A DNA stretch of 48,733 nucleotides from an uncultured Oscillospiraceae bacterium (GCA_900539425.1 UQBX01000018.1:1-48733); one strand, 5' to 3'. Shown: positions 15,989 to 24,968, counted from the first letter of the stretch. A program made the numbers and translations. The notes: generated by a model not told the origin, from the letters alone.

Positions 15989-18499
15989 TCAATCGCCCTG
16001 ATTATCAATAATATCTTCCCCGAAATCGGAAGATACTTCGCTTGTGTTATCATTCAAATCAGTATCGCCGAAAGACATCTGCTCTGTGTTTTGAGCTGTA
16101 AACTGATTACCGCTGTCATACGCTCTTTTCTCTAACCACATCTGCATATTCATAAGAACTTTTCTGGGCTTACTGCCCTCTGAAGGGCCTATAACGCCGT
16201 AATCCTGAAGCTGGTCTATAATTTTAGCGCCTCTTGCGTAACCAACAGATAATTTGCGCTGAAGGAACGAGGTGGAAGCTGTACCTGATTCTATAACAAC
16301 CTCTGCCGCTTTTTCAAAAAGCGGATCATAGTTTTCTTCTTCCTCTTCACCTTCAAACGGGCTCTTTTTATCCTTAACAGCTTTTTCATCGATTTCTTTC
16401 TGAATATTCTCATCATATTCAGATTCGCCCTGCTTTTTAATGTAATCGCAGAGTGCTTCTATTTCATCATCGTCAATAAAGCAGCCCTGAACACGTATAG
16501 GTTTGCTTGCTCCGATCGGATTATAAAGCATATCACCGTTACCAAGAAGTTTTTCAGCACCGCCTGCGTCAAGAATAGTTCTTGAGTCAACCTGTGAAGA
16601 AACAGTAAGGGCTATTCGCGATGAAATATTTGCTTTAATAAGACCTGTGATTACATCTACCGAAGGTCTTTGTGTTGCTATAACAAGATGCATTCCGGCA
16701 GCTCGTGCCATCTGAGCAAGCCGGCAGATAGAATCTTCAACCTCTTTCGGTGCAGCCATCATGAGATCGGCAAGCTCGTCAATAAATATGCATATTTTAG
16801 GCATGGGCTCCATATCCTCATGCTTTGCAACATATTTATTGTAGCCGTCTATATCACGCACACCTGTCTCTGAAAATTTATTGTAACGCTGAAGCATTTC
16901 AGAAACTGCCCATCCAAGGGCGCCTGAAGCTTTTTTAGCGTCTGTTACAACGGGGACAAGCAAATGCGGAATACCTGCGTATCTTGAAAACTCAACCTGT
17001 TTAGGGTCAATCATAAGGAACTTTACTTCATCAGGTTTAGCACGGTAAAGAATAGATACAATAATAGAATTCATGCACACGGATTTACCGGAACCGGTTG
17101 TACCTGCGATAAGCAGATGCGGCATTTTAACAATATCGCAGTATACGCAGTTGCCTGCTATATCCTTGCCGAGACCTGCTGAGAGTTTGGAACGCTGCTG
17201 AGAAAACTCAGGCGTTTCAATGAGTTCGCGCATATATACCATATTTTTAACTGTATTAGGTATCTCTATGCCGACAGCGGCCTTTCCGGGAATCGGCGCT
17301 TCTATTCTTACATGTGTAGCAGCAAGATTAAGCGCAATATCATCCGCAAGATTTGTAATCTTAGAAATTCTTATTCCAGCAGCAGGCTTCAGTTCATATC
17401 TTGTAACGGTAGGGCCGCGGCTGATGTCGGTTATAGTTGCCTCAACATTAAACGAATGAAGCGTTTCAATAAGCCTTTGCGCATTCCCTTTAAGCTCTCC
17501 GCTTACATCCTTTGTTGACGCGTGCTTGCCGAGGTTCAAAAGTGATACGGGAGGAATACAGTAATCCTCTACTGAAGCTTTCATCTGTTCTTTTGTAACT
17601 TCAAATTTTTCCTTGTCCGCATCATTATCGGAACTCTCTTCCGAAGCTTTTTCTACGATTTCATCAATCGTTTTAGCTTTTTTGCTTTCACGCTCTGCCT
17701 TGTTTTTAGCATTAGCCGCATTTATTTCATCAATTATTTTCTGGGTTTCAACAGCCTCCTGAAGCTGTGGCGTTTCGTCGGATTTCTTTTTGGATTTTTG
17801 CTTTTTATCCGTTTTTTCCTCTCCGGGTGCTACCTCGTCAAGAGGAACATCAATACTTGCCTTACTGCGCTTTCTCTGCTCAATTTTTTCTTCAATAACA
17901 GGCTGCACCTTATCATACGTTGCTTTTGCGGGTTTTGCGGCTCCCTTAAGGAACTGAATAATGGTAATTCCGCTCAAGAACATAAAATCAACAAATATCA
18001 AAAGTATATTCACAATTACAGCGGGAGCTTTTCCAAGTGTTAACAGCAGCCAACCTATTACTGCTCCGAAAAGTCCCCCGTTGAAGCTTTCTGATGCAGA
18101 ATTATACGATTCTGTAACGCATTGAGAAAAAACATCTCCCGGCTGGTTTTGAAAAATATGTATACATGATGATATGAGCAACACCATTACAACGCTTTCT
18201 GCGCCTTTGGCAAGAAGAAGCTTTGTATCCTGCTCTTTTAATGAATACAGTACGGTTATTACCATTGTGAGAAGCGGGAACACACACGCTGCAAACATGC
18301 CGAAAAGTCCGACATAAACATTATGCACAAAGAGCCATGCTCCCTGCCCTTTTATTACAGCAATAAAAAAGAACAACAAAGACAGGGAAAAAAGCAGAAC
18401 ACCAGTAACTCTGTTTATATCTGCATTCTGTCTTGAAGCAGCTGTATTTTTTTTGCTTTTATTATTCGATTTTTTAGTGGGAGTTTTTTTAGATGCCAT
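15989..18499 (-). CDS. DNA translocase FtsK/SpoIIIE
   Basis: This is an 836-residue membrane ATPase. Four hydrophobic helices within residues ~30-195 are followed by a long charged linker (~195-310). The alpha/beta motor follows: LIAGTTGSGKSVCM is Walker A (Lys472) and ICIFIDELADLMM Walker B. The C-terminal gamma winged helix (SVGYARGAKIIDQLQDYGVIG) reads polarity sequences (SRS/KOPS). It pumps chromosomal DNA through the division septum, including into the forespore in sporulating relatives. The position right after tepA and ylzJ-like genes matches Bacillus spoIIIE. FtsK and SpoIIIE cannot be told apart by sequence alone. Confidence 0.95.
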   Translation of the reverse strand: MASKKTPTKKSNNKSKKNTAASRQNADINRVTGVLLFSLSLLFFFIAVIKGQGAWLFVHNVYVGLFGMFAACVFPLLTMVITVLYSLKEQDTKLLLAKGAESVVMVLLISSCIHIFQNQPGDVFSQCVTESYNSASESFNGGLFGAVIGWLLLTLGKAPAVIVNILLIFVDFMFLSGITIIQFLKGAAKPAKATYDKVQPVIEEKIEQRKRSKASIDVPLDEVAPGEEKTDKKQKSKKKSDETPQLQEAVETQKIIDEINAANAKNKAERESKKAKTIDEIVEKASEESSDNDADKEKFEVTKEQMKASVEDYCIPPVSLLNLGKHASTKDVSGELKGNAQRLIETLHSFNVEATITDISRGPTVTRYELKPAAGIRISKITNLADDIALNLAATHVRIEAPIPGKAAVGIEIPNTVKNMVYMRELIETPEFSQQRSKLSAGLGKDIAGNCVYCDIVKMPHLLIAGTTGSGKSVCMNSIIVSILYRAKPDEVKFLMIDPKQVEFSRYAGIPHLLVPVVTDAKKASGALGWAVSEMLQRYNKFSETGVRDIDGYNKYVAKHEDMEPMPKICIFIDELADLMMAAPKEVEDSICRLAQMARAAGMHLVIATQRPSVDVITGLIKANISSRIALTVSSQVDSRTILDAGGAEKLLGNGDMLYNPIGASKPIRVQGCFIDDDEIEALCDYIKKQGESEYDENIQKEIDEKAVKDKKSPFEGEEEEENYDPLFEKAAEVVIESGTASTSFLQRKLSVGYARGAKIIDQLQDYGVIGPSEGSKPRKVLMNMQMWLEKRAYDSGNQFTAQNTEQMSFGDTDLNDNTSEVSSDFGEDIIDNQGD

Positions 18500-18507
18500 A
18501 ATAACCT

Positions 18508-19374
18508 CTATCTGTTATTTATTGCGACTTCGATAATGCCTATGATAATACCGAGGCCGCCGACTGTAAAAGCATAATACGAAAAATATTTATACCAGTT
18601 GTTTTTGAGTACATAAAGCGAGAATTTTGAAACAAAATACGCAAGTACGCCTGAAACTACTACGCCTATAATACCGCCGATTATGTTTATGTAAGTAACG
18701 CAAACAGCAATTTCTATAATACCGCGTACGAGAAGAACAGGTACGCTTAAACTTATAAAATATCTGAACGCAATTTTTTTGTTTATTCCGAATATAGCAA
18801 GCATGCATACTACAACCGCGCAGAAAGATAAGCCTGATACAGGAATAGCGAAAAAAGCAAGAACAGATGTTACAAGTACTGCAGGAGCAGAAAGCTGTTC
18901 CCCTTTTTCGTTTTTTGCAAGTTTTAAAGAAGCAAATAAAAGCAAAACAGCATTAATCAGAAAGGCAATTCCCTCTGATATAAGATTTCCGTCATACGAA
19001 TACGAATGAAGAAGTTTGAATACATTGTTTCCGCCGCCAACGGGAATTATATAAACGAGCATAAATATGTACGGAATAAATGTATAATAAAAAAACTTTC
19101 TTGAATTATTTGTTTTCTTAATATCGAAGCTTTTCGTAAATATCTCTTTGCCTGTTGTTATAAACTCTAAAATAAGTTTTGCAAAAACCTTATAAAAAGC
19201 AACCGCTATACCGATTGCCATACCGATATGTATAAGCCCTGTTAATTCAGAGCATCCGTTTGTATATCTTCCTGCGAAATCATGAAAAATAGCGGAATGA
19301 CCGCTTTCAGATAAGGGAAAAAGATAGGTCAGCACCTGACCTATTGCCTGAAAAATCGCTGTTATAATCGACAA
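18508..19374 (-). CDS. UppP/BacA-like membrane protein lacking catalytic residues
   Basis: This is a 288-residue, multi-helix membrane protein. Its N-terminus, MSIITAIFQAIGQVLTYLFP then LSESGHS, lines up with the UppP motif of undecaprenyl-diphosphatases. The two Glu of that motif (E17 and E21 in E. coli) are Gln and Tyr here. The second motif (PGxSRSG in UppP) reads PVSGLSF, without the Arg. It is therefore probably inactive as a lipid phosphatase, or a diverged relative. The TTG at 19374 is chosen because GGAGG stands 8 bases ahead and the motif then falls at the usual distance from the start; a longer frame to 19419 would bury that site. Its stop is 8 bases before ftsK/spoIIIE. Confidence 0.75.
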   Translation of the reverse strand: MSIITAIFQAIGQVLTYLFPLSESGHSAIFHDFAGRYTNGCSELTGLIHIGMAIGIAVAFYKVFAKLILEFITTGKEIFTKSFDIKKTNNSRKFFYYTFIPYIFMLVYIIPVGGGNNVFKLLHSYSYDGNLISEGIAFLINAVLLLFASLKLAKNEKGEQLSAPAVLVTSVLAFFAIPVSGLSFCAVVVCMLAIFGINKKIAFRYFISLSVPVLLVRGIIEIAVCVTYINIIGGIIGVVVSGVLAYFVSKFSLYVLKNNWYKYFSYYAFTVGGLGIIIGIIEVAINNR

Positions 19375-19525
19375 TATCTTTACCTCCGAACATCGACGCT
19401 TTATCAAGGCAGAATCCACATCTTATATAGTCATACGGGTTGCTTGAGCGTGCCTTTACAGGGCTGCTCACTGAATTCTGCACATCGTAAAAAATATCAC
19501 ATTCATTAACTATCGACCAAATCAT
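19307..19525 (-). CDS. Small YlzJ-like protein (tentative)
   Basis: This is a 72-codon frame whose ATG overlaps the tepA stop by 4 nt (ATGA) and whose start MIWSIVNECDIFYD resembles the MI-x-TV-P-E-x-VF opening of YlzJ proteins. YlzJ sits at exactly this position, between tepA and spoIIIE, in Bacillus. Its last ~68 nt overlap the UppP-like gene in another frame. Function of YlzJ is unknown. The call rests mainly on position and coupling, and the C-terminal half is not recognisable. Confidence 0.45.
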   Translation of the reverse strand: MIWSIVNECDIFYDVQNSVSSPVKARSSNPYDYIRCGFCLDKASMFGGKDIVDYNSDFSGNRSGADLSFSLI

Positions 19526-20211
19526 CTGCCGCCCTCCGCTTCAATTTTATCATTCAGATAACCAAGCGCGTCAGAAAGGCCGCCAAGCTCGTCCATAAGT
19601 CCGCACGAAACAGCGCCTTCGCCGTCAAGCACAGTGCCAACATCCATTACAAGCTCGCCTGTTTTCATCATTAACGCTCTGAAATCCTCTGCGGATATCT
19701 TGGCATTATTTTCAACAAAATTGACAATTCTGTCCTGCATTTTTTCAAAATAAGAAAGAGTCTGCGGAACGCCTAACACAAGACCGTTCATCCTTACTGG
19801 ATGCACCGTCATCGTAGCGCTCGAAACGATAAAGCTTTTGTTGCAGGAAACAGCCAAAGGCACACCTATTGAATGACCTCCGCCGAGCACAAGTGAAGCC
19901 GTAGGCGTTTTCATCGTAGATAAAAGCTCTGCAATTGCAAGCCCTGCCTCAACATCTCCGCCTACTGTGTTCAAAATTATGAGAAGCCCTTCTATCTCAG
20001 GACTTTCCTCGATTGCCACAAGCTGAGGTATAACATGCTCATACTTTGTGGTTTTATTCTGACTGGGGAGAATATAATGACCTTCAATTTGACCGATTAT
20101 TGTTAAACAATGTATAAAATGACCGTTCTTCTTAACAGTTATCGAACCTGTTTCGAAATCAGACTGTGAAGAACTGTTTTGCTGATTATTTTCATTTTCT
20201 TCTGTGGGCAT
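19522..20211 (-). CDS. tepA: ClpP-class serine protease, TepA-like
   Basis: This is a 229-residue protein with ClpP/crotonase fold. After a polar ~25-residue N-terminus come GLLIILNTVGGDVEAGLAIAE, the oxyanion region and GGGHSIGVPLA with the catalytic Ser114. TMTVHPVRMNG follows with His137. It lacks a signal peptide. TepA (translocation-enhancing protein) is linked in Bacillus to protein export and forespore processes. The neighbourhood ylzJ-spoIIIE is the conserved one. It is the first gene of a seven-gene operon running to the YjbR-like gene. Confidence 0.9.
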   Translation of the reverse strand: MPTEENENNQQNSSSQSDFETGSITVKKNGHFIHCLTIIGQIEGHYILPSQNKTTKYEHVIPQLVAIEESPEIEGLLIILNTVGGDVEAGLAIAELLSTMKTPTASLVLGGGHSIGVPLAVSCNKSFIVSSATMTVHPVRMNGLVLGVPQTLSYFEKMQDRIVNFVENNAKISAEDFRALMMKTGELVMDVGTVLDGEGAVSCGLMDELGGLSDALGYLNDKIEAEGGR

Positions 20212-20254
20212 AATAACACTCCTTCTATGCTATTATGCCCTGATTAATCAATTT

Positions 20255-20283
20255 ATTTTATCATAAATCCATCCATATTTCAA
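20255..20283 (-). promoter_or_regulatory. Promoter of the tepA-ftsK-com operon
   Basis: On the minus strand TTGAAA (20283-20278) and TAAAAT (20260-20255) are 17 bases apart, 43 bases before the tepA ATG. Confidence 0.65.
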
Positions 20284-20361
20284 CAAATTGACCGAAACAT
20301 TATAATAACTATTTAAATAATAATATTTAATACATATTTTATGAAATTTTTTTGAAAATGA

Positions 20362-20390
20362 TTGACACAATATAATCAATATTATAAAAT
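20362..20390 (+). promoter_or_regulatory. Promoter of the aconitase-IDH-rex operon
   Basis: Perfect TTGACA (20362-20367), a 17-base spacer and TAAAAT (20385-20390) lie 45 bases before the ATG. No clear Rex palindrome (TTGTTAA-N4-TTAACAA type) is seen here. The rest of the 224-base space toward tepA is AT-rich and shows nothing else. Confidence 0.75.
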
Positions 20391-20435
20391 AGATTGACAA
20401 AAAAATTAATAACTAAGTTACAGGAGGGTGCATGT

Positions 20436-22373
20436 ATGGGACTTACATTGGCACAAAAACTTATTAAGGCTCATCTTGTTGAGGGTGAAATGATTCCCGG
20501 TAAAGAAATCGGACTTAGAATTGACCAGACTCTCACGCAGGATGCAACAGGCACAATGGCGTACCTTGAATTTGAGGCAATGGGCGTTAAGCGTGTTAAA
20601 ACCGAGAAGAGCGTTGCTTATATTGACCACAACACACTTCAGACGGGGTTTGAAAATGCGGATGACCACCGTTACATACAGACTGTTACAAAAAAACACG
20701 GCATTTATTTTTCACGCCCCGGCAACGGTATCTGCCATCAGGTACACCTTGAAAGATTCGGCATTCCCGGCAAAACGCTTATCGGCTCAGACAGCCATAC
20801 TCCCACAGGCGGCGGCATATGCATGCTTGCAATGGGCGCAGGCGGACTTGATGTTGCTGTAGCAATGGGCGGCGGCACCTATTACATACCGATGCCTAAA
20901 ATGACAAGGATTAATCTTCACGGTTATCTTAAGCCGTGGGTATCAGCAAAAGATATCATTCTTGAAGTGCTCAGAATAATGAGCGTTAAAGGCGGCGTAG
21001 GCAAAATTATAGAGTACGGCGGAGACGGAGTAAAGACCTTATCAGTTCCCGAGCGTGCAACAATTACAAATATGGGCGCAGAGTTGGGCGCTACCACTTC
21101 TATTTTCCCGTCTGACGAAATCACTCTTGCATTTCTTAAAGCTCAGGGCAGAGAAAAGGATTGGACAGAAATTCTGCCTGACAGCGACGCTGTTTATGAT
21201 GAGGTTATTGATATTGACCTCTGCTCACTTGAGCCTATGGCGGCTTGTCCTCATATGCCTGACAATGTTAAGACAACTGAAGAAATCGGCAAGATAAAAG
21301 TTGATCAGGTTGCTATCGGATCCTGCACTAACTCCTCCTATGTGGATATGATGAAAGTTGCGGCTATACTCAAAGGCAAAACTGTTTGCCCCACAGTATC
21401 ACTCTGCATCGCACCCGGCTCCAAGCAGGTTCTTAATATGCTTGCTCTTAACGGTGCTCTTTCAGATATGATAAATGCAGGCGCAAGAATTCTTGAATCA
21501 GCATGCGGCCCATGTATCGGCATGGGACAGAGCCCGAATTCAGGCGGTATTTCTCTTCGCACTTTCAACAGAAACTTTGAAGGCAGAAGCGGCACAAAAG
21601 ATGCAGGCATCTACCTTGTATCACCTGAAGTTGCAGCAGCTTCTGCACTTACAGGCTATCTTACTGACCCAAGAAATCTCGGCGAAGCTCCGCAAGTAAC
21701 AATGCCCGAGAAGTTTATCGTTAACGACAACATGATAGAACCTCCCGCAAGTGAGGAAGAAGCAGACAGCGTTGAAGTACTTCGCGGCCCCAACATCAAG
21801 CCTTTCCCGAAGACCGAGCCTCTTCCGAGCGAGATCAGCGCAAAAGCTATTCTCAAGGTCGGCGACAATATTACAACAGACCATATTATGCCCGCAGGAG
21901 CAAAGATACTTCCCTATCGTTCAAACATTCCTCATCTTTCTCAGTATTGTTTTGCAGTTTGCGATGAAACTTTCCCTGAGAGAATTAAGAAGGAAGGCAA
22001 AGGCATTATCATCGGCGGCTCAAACTACGGTCAGGGCTCAAGTCGTGAGCATGCCGCACTTGTTCCGCTTTATCTGGGCGTAAAAGCAGTTATTACAAAG
22101 AGCTTTGCAAGAATTCACGTTGCAAACCTTGTAAACGCAGGTATACTTCCTTTCACATTTAAAAATGAAGCTGACTATGATAAGATCGATCAGCTTGATG
22201 AGCTTTCACTCCCGAACATCAGAGAAAAGCTTGAAAAGGGAGAGAAGATCACACTTGTAAACAATTCTAAGAACGAGGAATATGAGCTTGATGCTTCTCA
22301 CCTTTCAGACCGTCAGAGAGCGATGCTTCTTTGCGGCGGACTTCTTGACTACACAAGAGAAATGAATAAATAA
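20436..22373 (+). CDS. acn: Aconitate hydratase
   Basis: This is a 645-residue enzyme converting citrate to isocitrate through a [4Fe-4S] cluster. SDSHTPTGGGICMLAMGAGG carries the conserved substrate loop. GSCTNSS (Cys297) and ESACGPCIGMG (Cys357, Cys360) supply the three cluster ligands. The swivel domain follows (GDNITTDHIMPAG, GGSNYGQGSSREHAA). The length matches the shorter mitochondrial/Aquifex-type aconitases, not the ~900-residue AcnA. The ATG at 20436 has CAGGAGGGTG 5 bases upstream; a TTG at 20394 would overlap the promoter region. It heads a four-gene operon with icd 18 bases on. Confidence 0.96.
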   Translation: MGLTLAQKLIKAHLVEGEMIPGKEIGLRIDQTLTQDATGTMAYLEFEAMGVKRVKTEKSVAYIDHNTLQTGFENADDHRYIQTVTKKHGIYFSRPGNGICHQVHLERFGIPGKTLIGSDSHTPTGGGICMLAMGAGGLDVAVAMGGGTYYIPMPKMTRINLHGYLKPWVSAKDIILEVLRIMSVKGGVGKIIEYGGDGVKTLSVPERATITNMGAELGATTSIFPSDEITLAFLKAQGREKDWTEILPDSDAVYDEVIDIDLCSLEPMAACPHMPDNVKTTEEIGKIKVDQVAIGSCTNSSYVDMMKVAAILKGKTVCPTVSLCIAPGSKQVLNMLALNGALSDMINAGARILESACGPCIGMGQSPNSGGISLRTFNRNFEGRSGTKDAGIYLVSPEVAAASALTGYLTDPRNLGEAPQVTMPEKFIVNDNMIEPPASEEEADSVEVLRGPNIKPFPKTEPLPSEISAKAILKVGDNITTDHIMPAGAKILPYRSNIPHLSQYCFAVCDETFPERIKKEGKGIIIGGSNYGQGSSREHAALVPLYLGVKAVITKSFARIHVANLVNAGILPFTFKNEADYDKIDQLDELSLPNIREKLEKGEKITLVNNSKNEEYELDASHLSDRQRAMLLCGGLLDYTREMNK

Positions 22374-22391
22374 GCACAGGAGAAAACAACT

Positions 22392-23570
22392 ATGGATAAT
22401 AATGAAAAGCTTGCAATAGACAATGCCGTTGAGCAGTTCAGACACCTTATGGAAGGTCAGCTTGCAAGAGCAAAGAGAATAAAGGAAGAAAAAGATTTTG
22501 TAGATTATCAGAATCTTGACACTATCGTAATAGGAATATGCGGCGGTGACGGTATCGGCCCCATTATCACAAAAGAGAGCGAAAGAGTTCTTGCTTTTCT
22601 TCTTAAAGATGAAGTAGCAAGCGGAAAAGTTAAATTCAAAGAAATTGACGGACTTACTATTGAAAACCGTGCAAAATGCCTCAAAGCAATTCCTGATGAC
22701 GTACTTGAAGAGCTCAAGGCTTGCCACGTTATTCTTAAAGGCCCCACAACCACTCCCCGTCAGGGAGACGGCTGGCCGAATGTAGAATCAGCTAATGTTG
22801 CTATGAGAAAAGAACTTGATTTGTTTGCAAACATGCGCCCCGTACGTGTTCCAGAAGAAGGCATTGACTGGACTTTCTTCCGTGAAAACACGGAAGGCGG
22901 TTATGCGGTAGGCTCATACGGCGTAAACATTACTGACGACCTTGCAGTTGACTTTACAGTTGCATCTCAGGAAGGCTGTGAAAGAATTGCCCGCCTTGCA
23001 TATGAATATGCTAAGAAAAACAACAAGGGCAAGGTTTCAATTATCACAAAAGCAAACATCATAAAGACAACTGACGGTAAATTCCTCAACACCGCAAAGA
23101 AAATCGGTGAGGAATATCCCGATATTGTAACTGATGACTGGTATATTGACATCACAACCGCAAAGCTTATTGATCCAAACAGAAGAAAAGACTTCAAGGT
23201 ATTTGTGCTTCCAAACCTTTACGGTGACATCATCACTGATGAAGCTGCAGAATTTCAGGGCGGCGTAGGAACCGCAGGTTCCGCAAATATAGGAAAGAAA
23301 TATGCTATGTTTGAGGCCATTCACGGTTCAGCACCGAGAATGATTACAGAAGGCAGAGGCAAATATGCAGATCCTTGCAGCATGCTCAGAGCTTCTGTAA
23401 TGCTTCTTTCCCACATAGGTTACCAAGATAAAGCAGATGCTCTTGAAAAGGCTCTTGACAAGTGCATGTTTGAAGAGAAAAAGCTTACCATCACAGGCAG
23501 AGATACCGGTTGCACATGTGAGGAATTCGGTAATTATGTAATGGATACTATTACTGAGATGACAAAATAA
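22392..23570 (+). CDS. icd: Isocitrate/isopropylmalate dehydrogenase family, probable NAD-dependent isocitrate dehydrogenase
   Basis: This is a 392-residue decarboxylating dehydrogenase. The first ~40 residues are a helical extension. Then GICGGDGIGPIITKE, the Arg-rich substrate region (NMRPVRV) and FFRENTEGGYAVG mark the family. NLYGDIITDEAAEFQGG gives the metal-binding Asp residues, and FEAIHGSAPRM the cofactor loop. Its position after aconitase makes isocitrate the natural substrate, yielding 2-oxoglutarate for glutamate synthesis. The Asp/Ile-type cofactor region was not resolved by eye, so NAD versus NADP is inference. Spacing to rex is 21 bases. Confidence 0.9.
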   Translation: MDNNEKLAIDNAVEQFRHLMEGQLARAKRIKEEKDFVDYQNLDTIVIGICGGDGIGPIITKESERVLAFLLKDEVASGKVKFKEIDGLTIENRAKCLKAIPDDVLEELKACHVILKGPTTTPRQGDGWPNVESANVAMRKELDLFANMRPVRVPEEGIDWTFFRENTEGGYAVGSYGVNITDDLAVDFTVASQEGCERIARLAYEYAKKNNKGKVSIITKANIIKTTDGKFLNTAKKIGEEYPDIVTDDWYIDITTAKLIDPNRRKDFKVFVLPNLYGDIITDEAAEFQGGVGTAGSANIGKKYAMFEAIHGSAPRMITEGRGKYADPCSMLRASVMLLSHIGYQDKADALEKALDKCMFEEKKLTITGRDTGCTCEEFGNYVMDTITEMTK

Positions 23571-23591
23571 ACATTATCAGAGGTAAATACT

Positions 23592-24227
23592 ATGGAGAAA
23601 AAAGACGAAATATCAATATCCGTTATTAAAAGACTTCCAAGATATTACAGATTTCTGCAAAGCCTTAAAGAAAACGGAATTGTGCGCATAAGCTCCAAAG
23701 AACTTGCAAACAGAATGGGTCTTACAGCCTCACAGATACGTCATGATTTCAACTGTTTCGGCGGTTTCGGTCAGCAGGGCTACGGCTATAATGTGCCCGA
23801 ACTTCACACCAAAATAGGAGAGATTTTAGGCGTAGAAAAAGAGCGCAAGACTATACTTATCGGTGCAGGCAACCTCGGCAAAGCGGTTTGCAACAAAATT
23901 TTCGGTGTAAACAGCGGTTTCAAAGTTATAGGTATATTTGACAAAAATGAAGCTATATGCGGAAAAATGATTAAAGGAATACCTGTAAGAAATATTGATT
24001 ACATAGAAAACTTTTGCATAGATAACAAGCCGTTATGTGCCGTTATATGTATACCGTCAAACGATATGAGAGAACTTACCGATCTGCTCATAAACTTGGG
24101 AATAAAGAGTTTCTGGAACTTCAGCAACTATGATATAGCCATGGCACATCCCGAAGTTCTTGTTGAAAACGTTCATCTTACAGACAGCCTTATGACTCTT
24201 GGGTATCTCACTTCTTCGGAGGTCTAA
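23592..24227 (+). CDS. rex: Redox-sensing transcriptional repressor Rex
   Basis: This is a 211-residue repressor. The N-terminal winged helix (ISVIKRLPRYYRFLQSL, SSKELANRMGLTASQIRHDF) reads DNA. The Rossmann domain (LIGAGNLGKAV) binds NADH/NAD+, and a C-terminal swapped helix (HPEVLVENVHLTD) dimerises. Rex releases DNA when the NADH/NAD+ ratio rises and controls fermentation genes. Here it is unusual only in sitting third in an aconitase-IDH operon, which makes its level follow that of an NADH-producing branch. GAGGTAAATACT precedes the ATG. Confidence 0.95.
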   Translation: MEKKDEISISVIKRLPRYYRFLQSLKENGIVRISSKELANRMGLTASQIRHDFNCFGGFGQQGYGYNVPELHTKIGEILGVEKERKTILIGAGNLGKAVCNKIFGVNSGFKVIGIFDKNEAICGKMIKGIPVRNIDYIENFCIDNKPLCAVICIPSNDMRELTDLLINLGIKSFWNFSNYDIAMAHPEVLVENVHLTDSLMTLGYLTSSEV

Positions 24228-24229
24228 TC

Positions 24230-24916
24230 TTGATAAGAATAAGTACTAAAGAAATAGTTGATGTTTTCAAGTATGACAACAATAAAGCTGTTCTTGTTGA
24301 AAAAAGGCCATTGATGAACACAAACCAGTTTAAAGCAAGATACAGCGTTATAGACTTTGAAAACAAAACCAAGGAAGTTTTGACTAAAAACGCATATCTC
24401 TTTAAAAAATTCGGCTCTGCGTTTGAGCAGATAAGTAAAATAATACCCAATTTTGTGCAGTGTGATGCCGCAATTTTATACGACAGACGCGTACTTGTTC
24501 TCTATCCAAACGGAGAAGCAGGAATATTTGATAGAGAAGGAGAACTTGCATGGAGCGGATATTTTAAATATCACGACGAAACAGTAAGTTCACTTGCTTT
24601 AGACGGCAAATATTTCTGGTGTATTTGCCCTGCCGAAAGCTGCGTTATCAGGTACTCTTGCCAAAACATGCAGGTAGATCTGAGAATCGGAGGAAAGGAC
24701 GCCTCCACATTCATTAAGCCAAAGCATATTTCGGTAGGTGACGGGGATATATACGTATGCTCTTCCACTAACAAAGTAAGAAAGATAGACGGCTCTGACC
24801 TGACGGTATCCGATTATCTATCTTTTGAAGAGCCCGTCAAGCAATTTTATAAATACGGCGATTACGCAATTGCCGTACTCTCCAGCGGTACATATCTTTT
24901 GGAAAACAACAAATAA
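24230..24916 (+). CDS. Protein of unknown function, rex operon
   Basis: This 228-residue soluble protein starts with TTG at 24230, only two bases after the rex stop, with GGAGG upstream. I recognise no family. Residues ~75-225 contain repeated short strand-turn-strand units (LVLYPNGEAGIFDREGELAW, DGDIYVCSSTNKVRKIDGSD, DYAIAVLSSGTYLLE) that look like blades of a beta-propeller without catalytic signature. No signal peptide or membrane helix is visible. Its tight coupling to rex suggests a role linked to redox or TCA regulation, but that is positional inference. The operon ends at the terminator just after it. Confidence 0.75.
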   Translation: MIRISTKEIVDVFKYDNNKAVLVEKRPLMNTNQFKARYSVIDFENKTKEVLTKNAYLFKKFGSAFEQISKIIPNFVQCDAAILYDRRVLVLYPNGEAGIFDREGELAWSGYFKYHDETVSSLALDGKYFWCICPAESCVIRYSCQNMQVDLRIGGKDASTFIKPKHISVGDGDIYVCSSTNKVRKIDGSDLTVSDYLSFEEPVKQFYKYGDYAIAVLSSGTYLLENNK

Positions 24917-24924
24917 ACAAAATT

Positions 24925-24953
24925 AAAAGCAGGGCTTTTGCCCTGCTTTTTTT
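24925..24953. terminator. Bidirectional terminator after rex operon
   Basis: The 11-bp stem AAAAGCAGGGC/GCCCTGCTTTT with a TTTT loop and flanking T/A runs on both strands lies between the rex operon and the convergent XRE/BNR gene. Confidence 0.93.
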
Positions 24954-24968
24954 GTGCTTAATTTTGCT

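Noticed and set aside
20362..20381. Inverted repeat ATTGA...TCAAT near the acn promoter, with a similar one at 7819-7836, as Rex operators
   Set aside because: Arms are only five bases, spacers differ (10 versus 8), and neither matches the TTGTTAA-N4-TTAACAA pattern of Rex sites.
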